Of a DNA stretch of 64,000 bases, positions 1 through 10,734 are shown piece after piece. Every line of letters begins with the position of its first letter. Positions within the stretch are counted from its first letter, which is position 1. The notes under the pieces were generated by a model. That model saw only the letters and a list, made by a program, of their open reading frames with translations, did not search any database and had not been told where the DNA came from. The translations under genes were made by a program, and so were the position numbers. The DNA is from Escallonia rubra (Eukaryota; Streptophyta; Magnoliopsida; Escalloniales; Escalloniaceae), in the NCBI GenBank assembly GCA_033065855.1, contig JAVXUO010000216.1, positions 186,001-250,000 on the forward strand. The letters are read 5' to 3'.

Positions 1-780
1 CTACCTGCAATTCCAAGGACCGGTGCAGCTCTAAATGTCTTTGTGACTTTAATAGTCTTTTGACCAACTCCTCAGAAGTTTGTACCTCCAAAGCAGCAGA
101 ACCACCTCCATAAGCAATTTTTTCAAAAGTTCAGCCCTTGTCACCACGTAGGTCCGCCCCTGGCTGCTTTTGACTCTCTGGTGCAACTTTCAAATTGATC
201 ATGACTTCTGAGAAGTGAGTTACGAAAATAAAATTTTCATTAGAATGCAACCCTTCAAATGCTATTTTTCTTCACAAACTGACTTTGGCATACTGACAAA
301 GAAATATCGCTTGAAAATCCTTACGTAGTAAATAGACTCCGCATCCAAAAGCAGATCGTCACTTTTGGTCATTCATATCAATTATAGTCTTAGTTGCGGA
401 AAGTCCCGATCATTTTGGTCATGTTTTAGTTGGTTTTTACAGGCAAGAATACCAAAAGAAATTCATGTACTTCTTGCTTCGTTAGTCCCAAAATCAATGT
501 ATCTTTCCTTTAGATTAGTTCATGTGTCTTAGTTGACTAGATTATAGACTCATTTAGGTGAAGTACCCTTTAGATTTGGTATAGGTACCCAAACATGTCC
601 ACTAAATTACCACTCTGAATGATCCTGCAATTACATATGCCGTGCCAGAACCGGAAGAGAGCGATATATGTATATGCAGATATCTTTTGCACAAGGGTTA
701 TGACCTTTTTTAGGCTATACAATGGTTAAACCAATTACAACTAACCTTTGTAACACACACACGCACACACACACGCACAA
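1..780. other. Intergenic, no supported gene
   Basis: AT-rich sequence. The minus strand near 1-140 has a short open stretch ending at a GT-like donor, but just upstream of it lies a motif (CAGGGGCGGA, minus strand near 160) that resembles the end of plant hAT-type elements, so I read it as transposon-related rather than an exon. An AC-rich dinucleotide tract sits at about 751-780. Confidence 0.4.
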
Positions 781-782
781 GT

Positions 783-785
<3 letters not shown>

Positions 786-836
<51 letters not shown>
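786..836. repeat. (GA)n microsatellite, about 25 units
   Basis: An uninterrupted GA dinucleotide tract follows directly after an AC/GC-rich tract. It makes artificial open frames of alternating Arg-Glu on one strand and Ser-Leu on the other; neither is a gene. Confidence 0.95.
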
Positions 837-837
<1 letters not shown>

Positions 838-1121
838 ATCTCAATGACAAACATAAATGAAAGGAATTGTAAAAAAGTAGACATAATAATAAATGGCGGA
901 ACACTATTTGGTCGAGTTATTGATGACGATGACATGCATTTCAGTTCCTATGAAGGTGGTTGGGGGCATCGTTGACCGCCCCAGAAAATGGAAAAAGTAG
1001 TTGTATTCTTATAAAATATTTGGGTCTTATTTTTTGAGTATGGAAGAAGCGATTCTATAATTTCTATTGATCAAATTTGGGTAGCTTAAGGATTGCCGGT
1101 ATTCAAAAGTCAGGTGCTTCC

Positions 1122-1578
1122 TCAAGCCAAATTCTTGTATCCAGATGTATATTCGCATATTTCGCTCCTTACTAACCTGTGAGCCACCGCATTCCCTATT
1201 CGTATAGTCAAGTGAATCTCATATATTCTCTTAAATCTTGAAACAATCTTCTTCGCATCATTTAGGAGAACCTTGGTAGTAAATAAGTCCTTCAAATTTT
1301 TGAGCGCTGCACTACGTTCTTCGAAACACTTTCAACAACAATCTCTATAAATTAAACCCACTATTCATCCCAAATATCGCTGCCATTACTATAGCTTCTG
1401 CTTCGGCCACCGCTGGGTCATCATCACTACCATAGACATAGATGGACAGCCCGGCATAAAAGATGCCCTTTGAATCTCGTATCACCACCCCAATACCCAT
1501 CGCCTTGTTATCCTAAAATAAAACAGCGTCAAAATTATTCTTGTACATACCAGTTACCGGCCGACGGGCACCATATAT
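1122..1578 (-). pseudogene. RNase H-like (RVT_3) domain relic of a non-LTR retroelement
   Basis: The minus strand shows a broken reverse-transcriptase-associated RNase H domain. Starting near 1575 it reads PVTGMYKNNFDA, then after a stop GIGVVIRDSKG, then AVAEAEAIVMAA, and near the low end GNAVAHRL. In this order these are the hallmark segments of the plant RNase H-like family carried by LINE-type elements: the first catalytic Asp strand, the GIG..IRD strand, the AEAEA helix and the final GN.VAH. Several in-frame stops and at least one frame change show that it is dead. No reverse transcriptase part is visible next to it, so it is a truncated copy or an exapted fragment that later decayed. 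Confidence 0.65.
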
Positions 1579-2141
1579 CTTGAAACTAATAATTGTCAAG
1601 TCGCATTGTTCAACCAGTAAAAATTTTCACTAATTCCGTGCTAAGGACTTGTCAAAAAGAATTTCCGTTCCTCGCTATAGATTACTTACTATTCTTGTCG
1701 TTCACATCCACGCGTGACCTCTCGAGAGAGGAAAAAATAATAAAGGAATGACATTTTAAATATACACATTTTGTTTGTTTCTTTTTTGTGTTATTTGCCA
1801 AAGTGTTTTGCTAGAAAGTAACATGGACGCGAGAATTAGGCGAGCCGGTCACCCTGGGGTGGGGGTCCGGAGGACCCTCTGGCATTAGGATTCTCCTTTA
1901 TCCAATCACCAAACCTTATTCTAAGGGACTCCTAAGGTTCTGCATAAAACAACGTATTTTTCTGTCACACCCTCCTCAACTTTGAACTTATATAAGTGAG
2001 GTGATAAGTAGATATCATGCACTTTCTTTTGTCTCCTTAGGGTTATGTCTTGGATTTCGTTGGCTGGAATAGCATTTAAGAAACAAAATGCACAAACCAT
2101 AGTTTTAAGAACTGCTGAGAATCAAACCTCACCTTGTTATC

Positions 2142-2587
2142 TTAGGCCACGTTTGACGCGAGTTTTTTTTCCTCTTTTTTTTTCAGTTTTGAAAATTGGA
2201 AAAAAAAAAAGTGCGTTGGGTAACCATTTTTTTTTTCCTTCTCCAATTTAAAAAACTAATTTTAAAACTGAAGAGTAAAAAAAAAACTCCAAAAACTGGT
2301 TTTTTTTTTTTTTTTGAGACCACCACCACCCTCCCACTGCCGGCAGCCACCTCAGGCGACCACCGCCGGAGACTGCCGGCAGCCACCTCCGACTGCCGGC
2401 GACCACCGCCACCGCAAACCACAAAAAAAAAAACTCAAAATAAAAAGGGTTACCAAACACAAAGAACTAAAAAAAACTAAAAAAAAAGGGTTATCAAAAA
2501 CCCACTTGTTTTTGAAAAAAAAAAAATTTAAGTTGTTCTTTAAAAACTGAAAACAAAAAAAAAAATTTGTCAAACAAACCCATATGT
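2142..2587. mobile_element. Foldback/MITE-like element with T-rich inverted ends
   Basis: The left end (ggccacgtttgacgcgag then T runs and TTTCAGTTTT) and the reverse complement of the right end (gggtttgtttgacaaat then T runs and TTTTCAGTTTTT) share the motif GTTTGAC, a long T tract and CAGTTTT. That makes imperfect terminal inverted repeats around a GC-richer core with repeated CCACC/GCCGGC. No clear target-site duplication was found. It holds no gene; open frames here come from poly-A/poly-T and CCG repeats. Confidence 0.5.
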
Positions 2588-3525
2588 TGCATTTGTGGTG
2601 TATGGTTCTACATATGTATTTGTAGCCGTACCAGGTTCAGCAAAAAACTTCCTTAAATGCCCCTCTCATTAACAAATTCTTATGAAGTTTCGGACACTAT
2701 TCTTCCATGTGCTATAATTTTTTAGTGTAACTGTAAAAGATATAAAGTGGTGTAACGGACGAATGAGATCTAACGAGACAAAAGGAGCTCCCTACAAACA
2801 ATAGATAGTCAATGAATTATTATCTTCTCATGTTATCGGTTAGATGCACCACGTTATATTTTATTACATTTAGGTATGTTTTTTTTTTTGGCTAAGACAG
2901 CTTAATTAGAGCAAACGAACAGAAGTCAAATATAAAATTTGACCTTATAAACAATGCAGGCGCAAGAGCTTTGGGTGGTTGGAGGGGCGAGGGTTGACAA
3001 AGGCTCAGATCACGAAGCTTGTTAAGCTCAATAAAGCATATAAAATCTGAAATTGTGCGTCAAATTTGGCTTTTCGAGGAGAAAACTTTTGAGCTTAAAT
3101 TCAGGAAACGAAGGTCTGGACGAACCAGTATTGTCAATAGGCAAGGCAAGATAAGGTTTTACTTTTGACTTTGAACTAAAAGTCAAGAATTGAACTTAAA
3201 ACTAAAGGGGCAGAGTAGTATATTTGTAAGGCATTATAGCATGAACAAATTGGTCATCAACCGTCCATTATTTGAGCTCTGGCATTAATAAGTTGGTCAT
3301 CAACGTTCACTCTCTGGCCTCTGTTCGTGTAAAAATATTATATGATCTGGGATCATGACTATCTAAAACCGCTGATTATATTTTGAAACATTTCTTGTCA
3401 ATCTCAACTCCTCTTCGCATCACACACGTCTTCAAAATTTAACCGTCCTAATTATGGGTACACTTGATTCATAACCGTACAATATTTATTCGTTCTCCCT
3501 TGTGTGATGGTTGACCGAGTTGACC
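2588..3525. other. Intergenic, nothing recognised
   Basis: AT-rich DNA with no exon-like stretch that I can support and no clear repeat. Confidence 0.4.
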
Positions 3526-4279
3526 GAGAAGGAAGTGATTAAAGGCGCCGCTCGTGGGCTGCTATAGAGTGGGGGGGATATGTCAGGTGGCAGGGAGACC
3601 CACGCCTTTGCTCTGCAGTTCTCGCCCACTCTCGCTGGTTTCTCATTCTAACAGCACCGCTGCTGCTGCTGCTTCTGGTCAACCCCTTGTTAATTGTTCC
3701 CCTTCCAGCCTTCCTCCTCCTCATCAAAGCTTGCTTTTTAGCACTAGTCTAGGGATGGCAATAAGACCCGCAACCGGCGGATCCCCGCCCCGCCCCGCTC
3801 CTATAGGAGCGGGTCTTTTTGACTTTGACCAGACCACGGGGCGGGTATGGTTTTTTTTTTTAAAATCCGTAGCGGGTTAGGGGCGGGTCCAAACCCGCCC
3901 CGGTGACCCGCTTCCGCCCCGGTATTTAACCCTACTCATCTTTAATCCTAGCCGTCCATCTCACACCTATATAATATGTCATTACTCCTTATCATCCCCA
4001 AACCCTAATTCCCAATCAAACAAACAGGGGCGAAGCGGCGAGAAGGAAGTGACTAATAGGCGCCGCTCGTGGGCTGCTGTAGAGTGGGGGTGATGATATG
4101 ATGCAAGGGAGGCTCCACGGGCTCTGCTACGTCGCAGCTTTCTGCCGATGGCTGCAGTTGTGACGGCTCCATTCTAACTACGCCGGCGCGCTGCTCTCAA
4201 GGCTCGTAACCCCTTGTTACATTCTTTCCCTTAACCCGCCTTCCTCCTCCTCATCAAAGCTTGCTTTTTAGCACTAGTC
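3526..4279. repeat. Diverged direct duplication flanking a GC-rich spacer
   Basis: Two diverged copies (3526-3749 and 4040-4279) share blocks such as GAGAAGGAAGTGA, GGCGCCGCTCGTGGGCTGCT and, at the 3' end, TTGCTTTTTAGCACTAGTC. The middle of each copy differs a lot. Upstream of copy 2 lie a TATA-like CTATATAATATG and an AAACCCTAA telo-box, which suggests that an expressed leader was duplicated. No coding frame is shared by both copies, so neither copy is called a gene. Confidence 0.7.
3750..4039. mobile_element. Relic of a hAT-like element with GGGTCCGC-rich subterminal repeats
   Basis: Starts TAGGGATGGCAATAAG at the exact end of duplication copy 1, then runs through many GCGGGT/ACCCGC blocks. 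This start and composition match nonautonomous hAT-type elements, and the intact example at 56783-61130 has the same style of ends. No matching right inverted repeat or 8-bp target duplication is visible, so the right boundary is uncertain. Confidence 0.45.
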
Positions 4280-6155
4280 CCCAAGTATGCCTTTGCATCA
4301 GCCCACATCCACTTTCTGATCGAGTCCCTGACATTGGTATTGGAGTGATTGTAGGCACATAAATTTGATGTGAAAGGAAGAATATTTCGAGGATTTCTAA
4401 GCGATAAAAATTGAAAAAAAAAAGTTTGAAAGTGTAAAACCGTTAGAAATTGGTACAGTAAAACCGTTGAATTGAGATAAAGAAATCCCCGTCAACGTTA
4501 CGAGTATCTTAACTCGAGCCAAGACATGTCTAAGGTAATGCTAAATGATCTGCATACCGAGGCGTAATCTTTCACGTTCTTTCACCTCGTGATGACGAAA
4601 ATCACTAAAATCCACACTGCTGCTATTGGTATGAGCTTCAGGGATTAGAGACAAGAGAGTTGTGTCATATATATAGTTATTCAAAGCATTTATTTAGACA
4701 CGTATATCCATCAAAGTGGTAACTTTATTGAGTATACTATATATGCTCATTGCATTTGTACCTTTTTTTTTTGTTTGTCGCGAGTCTTATGTATTGAATC
4801 ATCTCAAAGATAACGTATTGGGGTTTTCCTACCGTTAAAAATTGTTGTGTCCAAGGACGTAATCCCCTCCAAATTTTGAGAAAATGTCTGTAATATTAGA
4901 AGGCTTTGGCATGGGATCCAAAGAAATAGTGGCGGAAAACCTGAAGATGGTTGATGGGTTAAGGTTAGTCTGTGATGTGAAGAAGACATCACTTGTATTT
5001 GAAGCCACTTCCCTTACAATCTGGGAGGAAATCTGGTCTTGAATGGAAAGAAAACAGAAAAGCAGGTGAAGTGGGTCTGTGGACGACATTGATGAGTGAC
5101 AGATTATAATTACCTCTACTTCACCCCGCTGGTATATTACCGCAATGGATATGAATCTCCTCCTGCAACTATGGTTACAACAGGAGTGCTGTCCACACAG
5201 TCTGTGAGAGGGGGAAGAGAGTGTGGTTCTCTCTCTCTTCCCTCTCTCCGCAACACATTACTGCTGTAACACGTTGGGCCAACCCCGAAGAAAGAAAGCT
5301 CCAAAGGCTATGTGACGCCATTTTTGGAAGGTTTTGTAGTCTGCAAGTTTGACCAGAACACTCGACTGGGAGTCTTTTGATTCAAAATCTACACAGTATG
5401 TAGCTTAGTTTCCTCTATAATTATTCCTCTGCTCAGTTTTATACCTTCTAGGCCTCGGCTCTAGCTTTTCCTCTCTTTAATCCTTTCAATCTTAATGCCA
5501 AATAAAAAATATATATCCATTTTAGGTCCTTTGATATATATATATATATGATGGGAAAAAATCTTTACTGGCTGAAGTAACAACACCGCGGTATTTTAAT
5601 TAAAAAAATGTCTATTTTCAAAACGGGTTATACATTTTTACACCCTTATTTGTGATTTAAGAAATTATTTTTTAAGTAAATGCATTCCCTCTTTTTTAAC
5701 TTTTTTGATACGTTAATTTATGTTGATCCCCATGACGGACAAATGAATATAGAAATTGAGAATAAATTATGTTAAGTTATCAGTTATTTTAAATTTTAAA
5801 CTATTAGAAATGAGCTAGCCTATGCACCATGCTCTACCAAATTATTTACAAATAGAATCTAGTGAAGCAGGAGATGTCTTGTCATTTGTGATTGGCTGAA
5901 ATACATGAAATGTGCATATATATATATATAAGGAATGATGTGTTATGAGTGGCTAAAAGACATATATTGATATATAAACTGAATCGGACCAAGTTATTGG
6001 TCATTCTCAGAGGGAGCTTATCACAATTATTTAATATATCTGCTCTTCACAAAAGATATTATTTTATCTCTACCATTATTGCTTTAGCATGATTTCTTTG
6101 TACGGTAGAAGCCTAGAACCAATCAGTGTAGGCCTTGCTTTCTGCTTTGATGCAA
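4280..6155. other. Intergenic, no supported gene
   Basis: Open frames exist on the minus strand near 4804-5089, but no domain is recognised and no consistent exon structure could be built. Short TA tracts occur near 5536 and 5920. Confidence 0.35.
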
Positions 6156-6159
6156 ATTT

Positions 6160-6605
6160 AGGAGGATCAATTGCATCCAACGTCTCTAACTTAGGAGTCA
6201 AGTGCACCAGGCACCTCAAAATTTTATATATGGCACCGAACACCTCAGACTTCGTACGTTGGATTGCCCAGCACCCAACGGGAAAGGTTGAGGACAATCG
6301 TAGGGAGAGGAAACAGGTTAGTGAGAAAAAAGGGATTTTAGCTTTTAGTTAATTTTCTGAAATTACCAATTAAAAAGACTTTCCAAATATCAAGAATTAA
6401 GGATATTCCAAGTGGACGCCATCTTGTGCATAATTAGCGAAATGATTGTACCTTTTGTGCCTAAAAAACTAACATATATTTGTTTAAAGGCAAGTTTGAC
6501 CGTCAGCCTGGTGCTAGAAACTACGATATAAGAGGTTTGAGGTGTTTGGTGTCAAAGTTGAAACATCGAGGTGCTGATTGGATTGGCCCCAGAAATGTGC
6601 TAGAC
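6160..6605. mobile_element. MITE-like element with diverged inverted ends
   Basis: The left end (near 6163: GGATCAATTGCATCC, then CACCTCAA and GGCACCGAACACCTCA) and the reverse complement of the right end (near 6590: GGCCAATCCAATCAGCACCTC, then GACACCAAACACCTCAAAC) share the order GGA/C-CAAT, then CACCTCAA, then CACC.AACACCTCA. This indicates old terminal inverted repeats about 440 bp apart. The similarity was judged by eye and no target duplication is clear. Confidence 0.35.
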
Positions 6606-8255
6606 GTAATTAATCCAATTTAAGAGCCGCATGAACATATCATCCCGATATTTGATAATTCAATTTGAAGTTGGAATTATTTTGCATATATGTTTTTAGA
6701 ATTCTCAAAATCTATGAACCAATCTTGTTCACTTTTTTACTCAAAATTAAAGCTCACTCAGAGAAGAAATTTAAAAGTTATGTTCTCTCATCTAAGAAGG
6801 GAACCAAGTCTATTTGCGACCTCTCGCACATCTCAATGATGAAGTAGATTTGAAGGAACAGGGAAGGGACACGTCTCATGATGGGCACCTTCTATGTTCC
6901 AACGGCCCAAAAAGATTTGTAATGTAGCTAATTAACCTCTTGTATGTGTTAAGCTTGCTTCATGGACCGTGGCTTTGTTTAAAAAAACAAAAAAATTGCA
7001 GAAGGAACAAACCATGAAAAGGGAAAAAAATTGTTAGCTTGAGTTGCAAAGAGCTCAAAATCCAGTTACTTGGTGACACTTTAGATGCTTAGAGTAACAA
7101 TTTCTAGCGATTGCATCGGGAGTTCAAACATAAAACGTAGAACTCAAAGTATCTCGGTCGAACAAATTTAACTAGTCGAAAACATCGACGCTCTTTCTGC
7201 AGCTAAATTACAACGAGTCACATTGTCCCTTTAAATTGATATCTGCGTTCGAAAACCTCAGCACCATCGGAAGTCCTTAACGGCACATAATAGCATATCG
7301 CTCAATTTATTTAGCGCGACATTCTTAAAGATAGAGGAGGAAGTGGTGGTGGTGGTGGGAGTGGGAAATCGGCCGAGCAGAGCAGTGAGTGAGGGGAGTT
7401 GTTTGGGTAGGCGGGTCCGTCCGCTCCAATTTCCAATGACCCACACATGCTGCTGCTGCTTCCCCCCATTGCCCAATGCTCTCTGCCTCCAATAACTGTC
7501 CACCCTCCTCCCATTAATTTACCAACCGCCACTGCTTCTCCTTCACTAACTTCCCGTCGTTACGACAGTAATAGCCCGCCTTTTACGGGAGCTCTGTATG
7601 TAACGCTCCATCTCAGCAGCCAGCCAACGACCGTCGTAACGCTCTGCAAGCCATCTAAGTCAAAGCTAGTCTTATGAGGTTCTTGTTTCTTCCCTCCTTT
7701 TACAAAAAGTTTTGGCTGCAATCTGTAGAAAAATTTTACTTCTCTTTATATAATAATTAAAGTAATGATTGCTATATATGTTTAGTGACTTTTAATTCGT
7801 GGCGTTGTAAATGTGTTATTAAACGATTCTCACTAAAGATATCCGAAATATACTGGCAATATTTTAGCGATAGCTAATGGTCATTGTATGGAGAGTTTTA
7901 GGATATTCTTACCATCAATGTTGCAATCTAAATCTGTCCTTCTCTTCCTCGCTGACGGTGATACCCTTGTATACATAAATTAGAGAGGAGGAGCAACGTC
8001 ATTAATTTACTTGTGTATGTTGGCTCGCTCTTATTTTAAGTTTTCATAGTCCATACCCTTATTTGTTCTCCGATATATATGTAAAACGATATTCACTATA
8101 AGAGTGACGCCTCGCCGCGCTATGAGAAATGGTTCAAATGGTTTTTTGCCAGTTTTCTAACGAGGTTTGGGATTGCGAGAATTAAATTCTAGCAAGGTAT
8201 TGTATTTGTTAAACTCCTATATATATATATATATGGAATTTTGAGAATTGGATCC
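6606..8255. other. Intergenic, nothing recognised
   Basis: A GC-richer island at about 7260-7680 has several overlapping open frames, but none shows a recognisable domain or a good initiation context. The rest is AT-rich. Confidence 0.35.
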
Positions 8256-8259
8256 TAGC

Positions 8260-8900
8260 CAGCGAGGCTACTTGCTCGCTTCCTCTTTTGAATCTACTGT
8301 CCGCTTTACTTTTTTCAACCCTTGGAATCACATCATATTCCACGTTGAGGACGAGTGTATAAGTCCCACGTCGACCATACATGGAATTCGGGATGAACTC
8401 TTATACTTGGTTAGACCATCTTCAACTCAACAAAACTGGTATCGGATCATCCTAGGAACATCTATTAGTTCGTATCATGGTTGGGCTTCTCTTTTCTTAT
8501 GAGGCTCTACCCATGCCCGTCTTATGGTCGCTTTCTCACTGCTTCTTTCGAATCTACTTTACTTGGCTCGAGCCTTAGTTTACCTCATATCCATATTGTA
8601 CATGAAGGCAGGTGTCAAGTCCCACGTCAATTGATTATACATGAGGTTTGAAATTAGTTATTTTATTTGATGAACTTCTCCGCCTCTTGAGCATGCTTTT
8701 GGCTAGATACTGCCCATGCCCCTTGGTCTTTTAATTAGTCATTTTTTTCGAAATTACAATCAACTTTACTCGACTCGAGCCTTAGTTTACCTCATATATA
8801 TGACACTAGCGTGAGGGCATATGTCAAGTCCTCCTCTAAGTATGCTTCTTTGAGTTGGACACCAAACTCTAATCATATAAGATGGCTCTAACAAGTGTTG
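8260..8900. repeat. Degenerate direct repeat, about three copies
   Basis: The block CTCGAGCCTTAGTTTACCTC followed by GTCAAGTCC(CACG) occurs near 8566-8625 and 8775-8835. A more diverged version (TTGAATCTACT... then AAGTCCCACGTCGACC) lies near 8288-8375. This kind of 'AAGTCCCAC' block is common in dispersed plant repeats. No reading frame is conserved between the copies. Confidence 0.5.
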
Positions 8901-9299
8901 TTAAAGAGTAAGCAACGTTGGACCGTATACTTTTGTAATCCCTTCCAAAGACAAAAGATACCAAAATTATGAAATAATGAGGTAGAATTAGTCGTACTCC
9001 AAACATATAGGCACCTCCTCTTAGATTTATGCATCGATCTTAGACTCTTTCTTCTGCAGGTCTCGATGCTTGCTTTCCCTTTTCTGCTGCCATCTTGCTG
9101 CGCTTTGCAACAAAACTTGCTGGGGAGCTAGCTCTCGATCTGCTGCTTGCTTTCAGCTAACAATGGAGGGATCGATTAATTAGCCTCGCCTCTGCTGCTC
9201 TGGATTGAGATAAGAGAGAGATTAAGAAGAGAAAAAGAGAACGTGGGGTGTTTGGTGGGGCCCAAAAGAGACATAGGAAAGAGAAAGCTGAGGGGCCCA

Positions 9300-9786
9300 T
9301 CCCACCGCCCATGCGCACGCTGTCTTTACCCCCCTACCCCCCCCTCTCTCTCTTGACCTAACCCTAACCCAAATAACACTCACTGTGCGTGCTTACTGCT
9401 TAGCTAAACCCAACAACAGTGACCACATCATAACTCCTCTCTCTCTCTCTCTCAAATCCTAACCAGCAGCAATAAAAGAAAAACTGGTTACACAGAGTTT
9501 AGGCCGGATATAGAGATGGCAGATTCAGCTCAAAATTTGGTGGGTGATGCCCAAACTGCCTTCCACCTCTACCTCTCTTCTGGGTGAAAGCTAGGTTAGC
9601 ACTGTACAATCATTTCCATCCCCTCAAACAACCCCAAAAAGAAGCAAGCAAGAAAACCCTCACCCGAAGGAATTATCAAGAGATAACCAAAAGAAGGAAA
9701 GAAGAGCCATCTCTCTCTCTCTCTCGCTCTCTGTGTGTGTGTGTGCAACCTCAAATTAGCCAGATTTAGAGCAAGATATATTGGGG
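9300..9786 (+). promoter_or_regulatory. Probable promoter and 5' leader of the AHL gene
   Basis: Pyrimidine-rich sequence with CT/GT tracts (near 9436-9453 and 9709-9745) leads up to the AHL start codon. A small upstream ORF of 23 codons (ATG at 9516, stop at 9585-9587) lies in this stretch and would sit in the mRNA if transcription starts upstream of it; the transcription start cannot be fixed from sequence alone. Longer frames here begin with GTG, not ATG, and are ignored. Confidence 0.45.
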
Positions 9787-10734
9787 ATGGATCCAGTTGC
9801 AGCTCATGGTCGTCCTTTGCCACCTCCTTTTCTCGCCAGGGATCTTCAGCTGCACCACCATCCACACCACTACCTACAGCAGCAGCAAAACTCCGAGGAC
9901 GAGCAGAGCGGCGGAAGCAGCACCCTCATCAACCGCAGCCAGAAGCGAGATCGCGATGACAACACCACCACCACCACCGCTTCAATACACGAGGGCAAGG
10001 AACTGGTCACGACAGGAGGCGATCTTCGTGGAGGAGATCACGGTTCTACGAACAGGAGACCGCGAGGCAGACCATCCGGTTCCAAGAACAAGCCCAAGCC
10101 GCCCATCATAATCACCCGAGACAGCGCCAACGCGCTCCGATCCCACGTCATGGAGATTGCCAACGGATGCGATATTCAGGAGAGCATAACAACGTTTGCC
10201 ACCAGGAGGCAGAGAGGGGTTTGCATTTTGAGCGGGACCGGCACTGTTACCAATGTTACCCTAAGGCAGCCGGCCGCTCCGGGCAACTCGGTCGTGACCT
10301 TACACGGTAGATTCGAGATTCTCTCTCTTTCAGGCTCATTTTTGCCCCCTCCAGCTCCCCCAGCTGCGTCAGGGTTGACTATCTACTTGGCGGGTGGTCA
10401 AGGACAGGTGGTGGGCGGGAGCGTGGTTGGTCCACTGGTCGCTTTCGGTGGTCCTGTCGTGCTTATGGCGGCGTCTTTCGGTAATGCGGCATATGAGAGG
10501 CTTCCTCTCGAGGAACTCGAAGACCAGGCTCCTGTGTCTGGAAATGACCCGAGGGGCGGGCCCCTCGGGTCACCGCCACCGGGGATTGGAGCAGGACAAC
10601 AGCAGCAGCAGCAGCTCATGCCAGACCCTAGTAGCACGTCGCCGCTTTTTCATCATGGGTTACCTCCTAATCTACTCAATTCATGCCAATTGCCAGCTGA
10701 GGCCTACTGGGGCGGAGGTCGGCCCCCTTACTAA
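9787..10734 (+). CDS. AHL22: AT-hook motif nuclear-localized protein, AHL22-like (type I)
   Basis: An intronless gene of 315 residues. The first ATG is at 9787; an in-frame TTG two codons upstream is not a plant start. The N-terminus (MDPV..., PPPF, His/Gln-rich) is low-complexity. An AT-hook lies at about residues 90-104 (core PRGRP followed by [10 protein letters not shown]). A PPC/DUF296 domain follows at about 113-240, with the type I signature LRSHVME and the GRFEIL box at about 174-179, which is needed for contact between AHL proteins and with transcription factors. The tail ends [15 protein letters not shown], very close to the end of Arabidopsis AHL22 as I recall it. AHL proteins bind AT-rich DNA at matrix-attachment regions in the nucleus and repress growth and flowering genes through chromatin changes. 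The lack of introns fits clade A/type I AHLs. The exact paralogue is inferred from the termini. Confidence 0.93.
   Translation: MDPVAAHGRPLPPPFLARDLQLHHHPHHYLQQQQNSEDEQSGGSSTLINRSQKRDRDDNTTTTTASIHEGKELVTTGGDLRGGDHGSTNRRPRGRPSGSKNKPKPPIIITRDSANALRSHVMEIANGCDIQESITTFATRRQRGVCILSGTGTVTNVTLRQPAAPGNSVVTLHGRFEILSLSGSFLPPPAPPAASGLTIYLAGGQGQVVGGSVVGPLVAFGGPVVLMAASFGNAAYERLPLEELEDQAPVSGNDPRGGPLGSPPPGIGAGQQQQQQLMPDPSSTSPLFHHGLPPNLLNSCQLPAEAYWGGGRPPY

Noticed and set aside
1-140. Open minus-strand stretch ending in CAG|GTAG, possible exon
   Set aside because: Not recognisable, and it adjoins a hAT-like terminal motif; too little evidence for a gene.
784-975. Arg-Glu and Ser-Leu open frames around 710-975
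   Set aside because: They are translations of the (GA)n tract on both strands, without any domain.
4804-5089. Minus-strand frames with Ser/Thr-rich protein
   Set aside because: No domain, no splice partners and no conserved start context.
7258-7677. Overlapping frames in a GC-richer island
   Set aside because: Proline/threonine low complexity in all frames; no family recognised.
9584-9769. Frame in the AHL leader
   Set aside because: Starts with GTG and reads through CT repeats; only the 9516-9587 upstream ORF starts with ATG.
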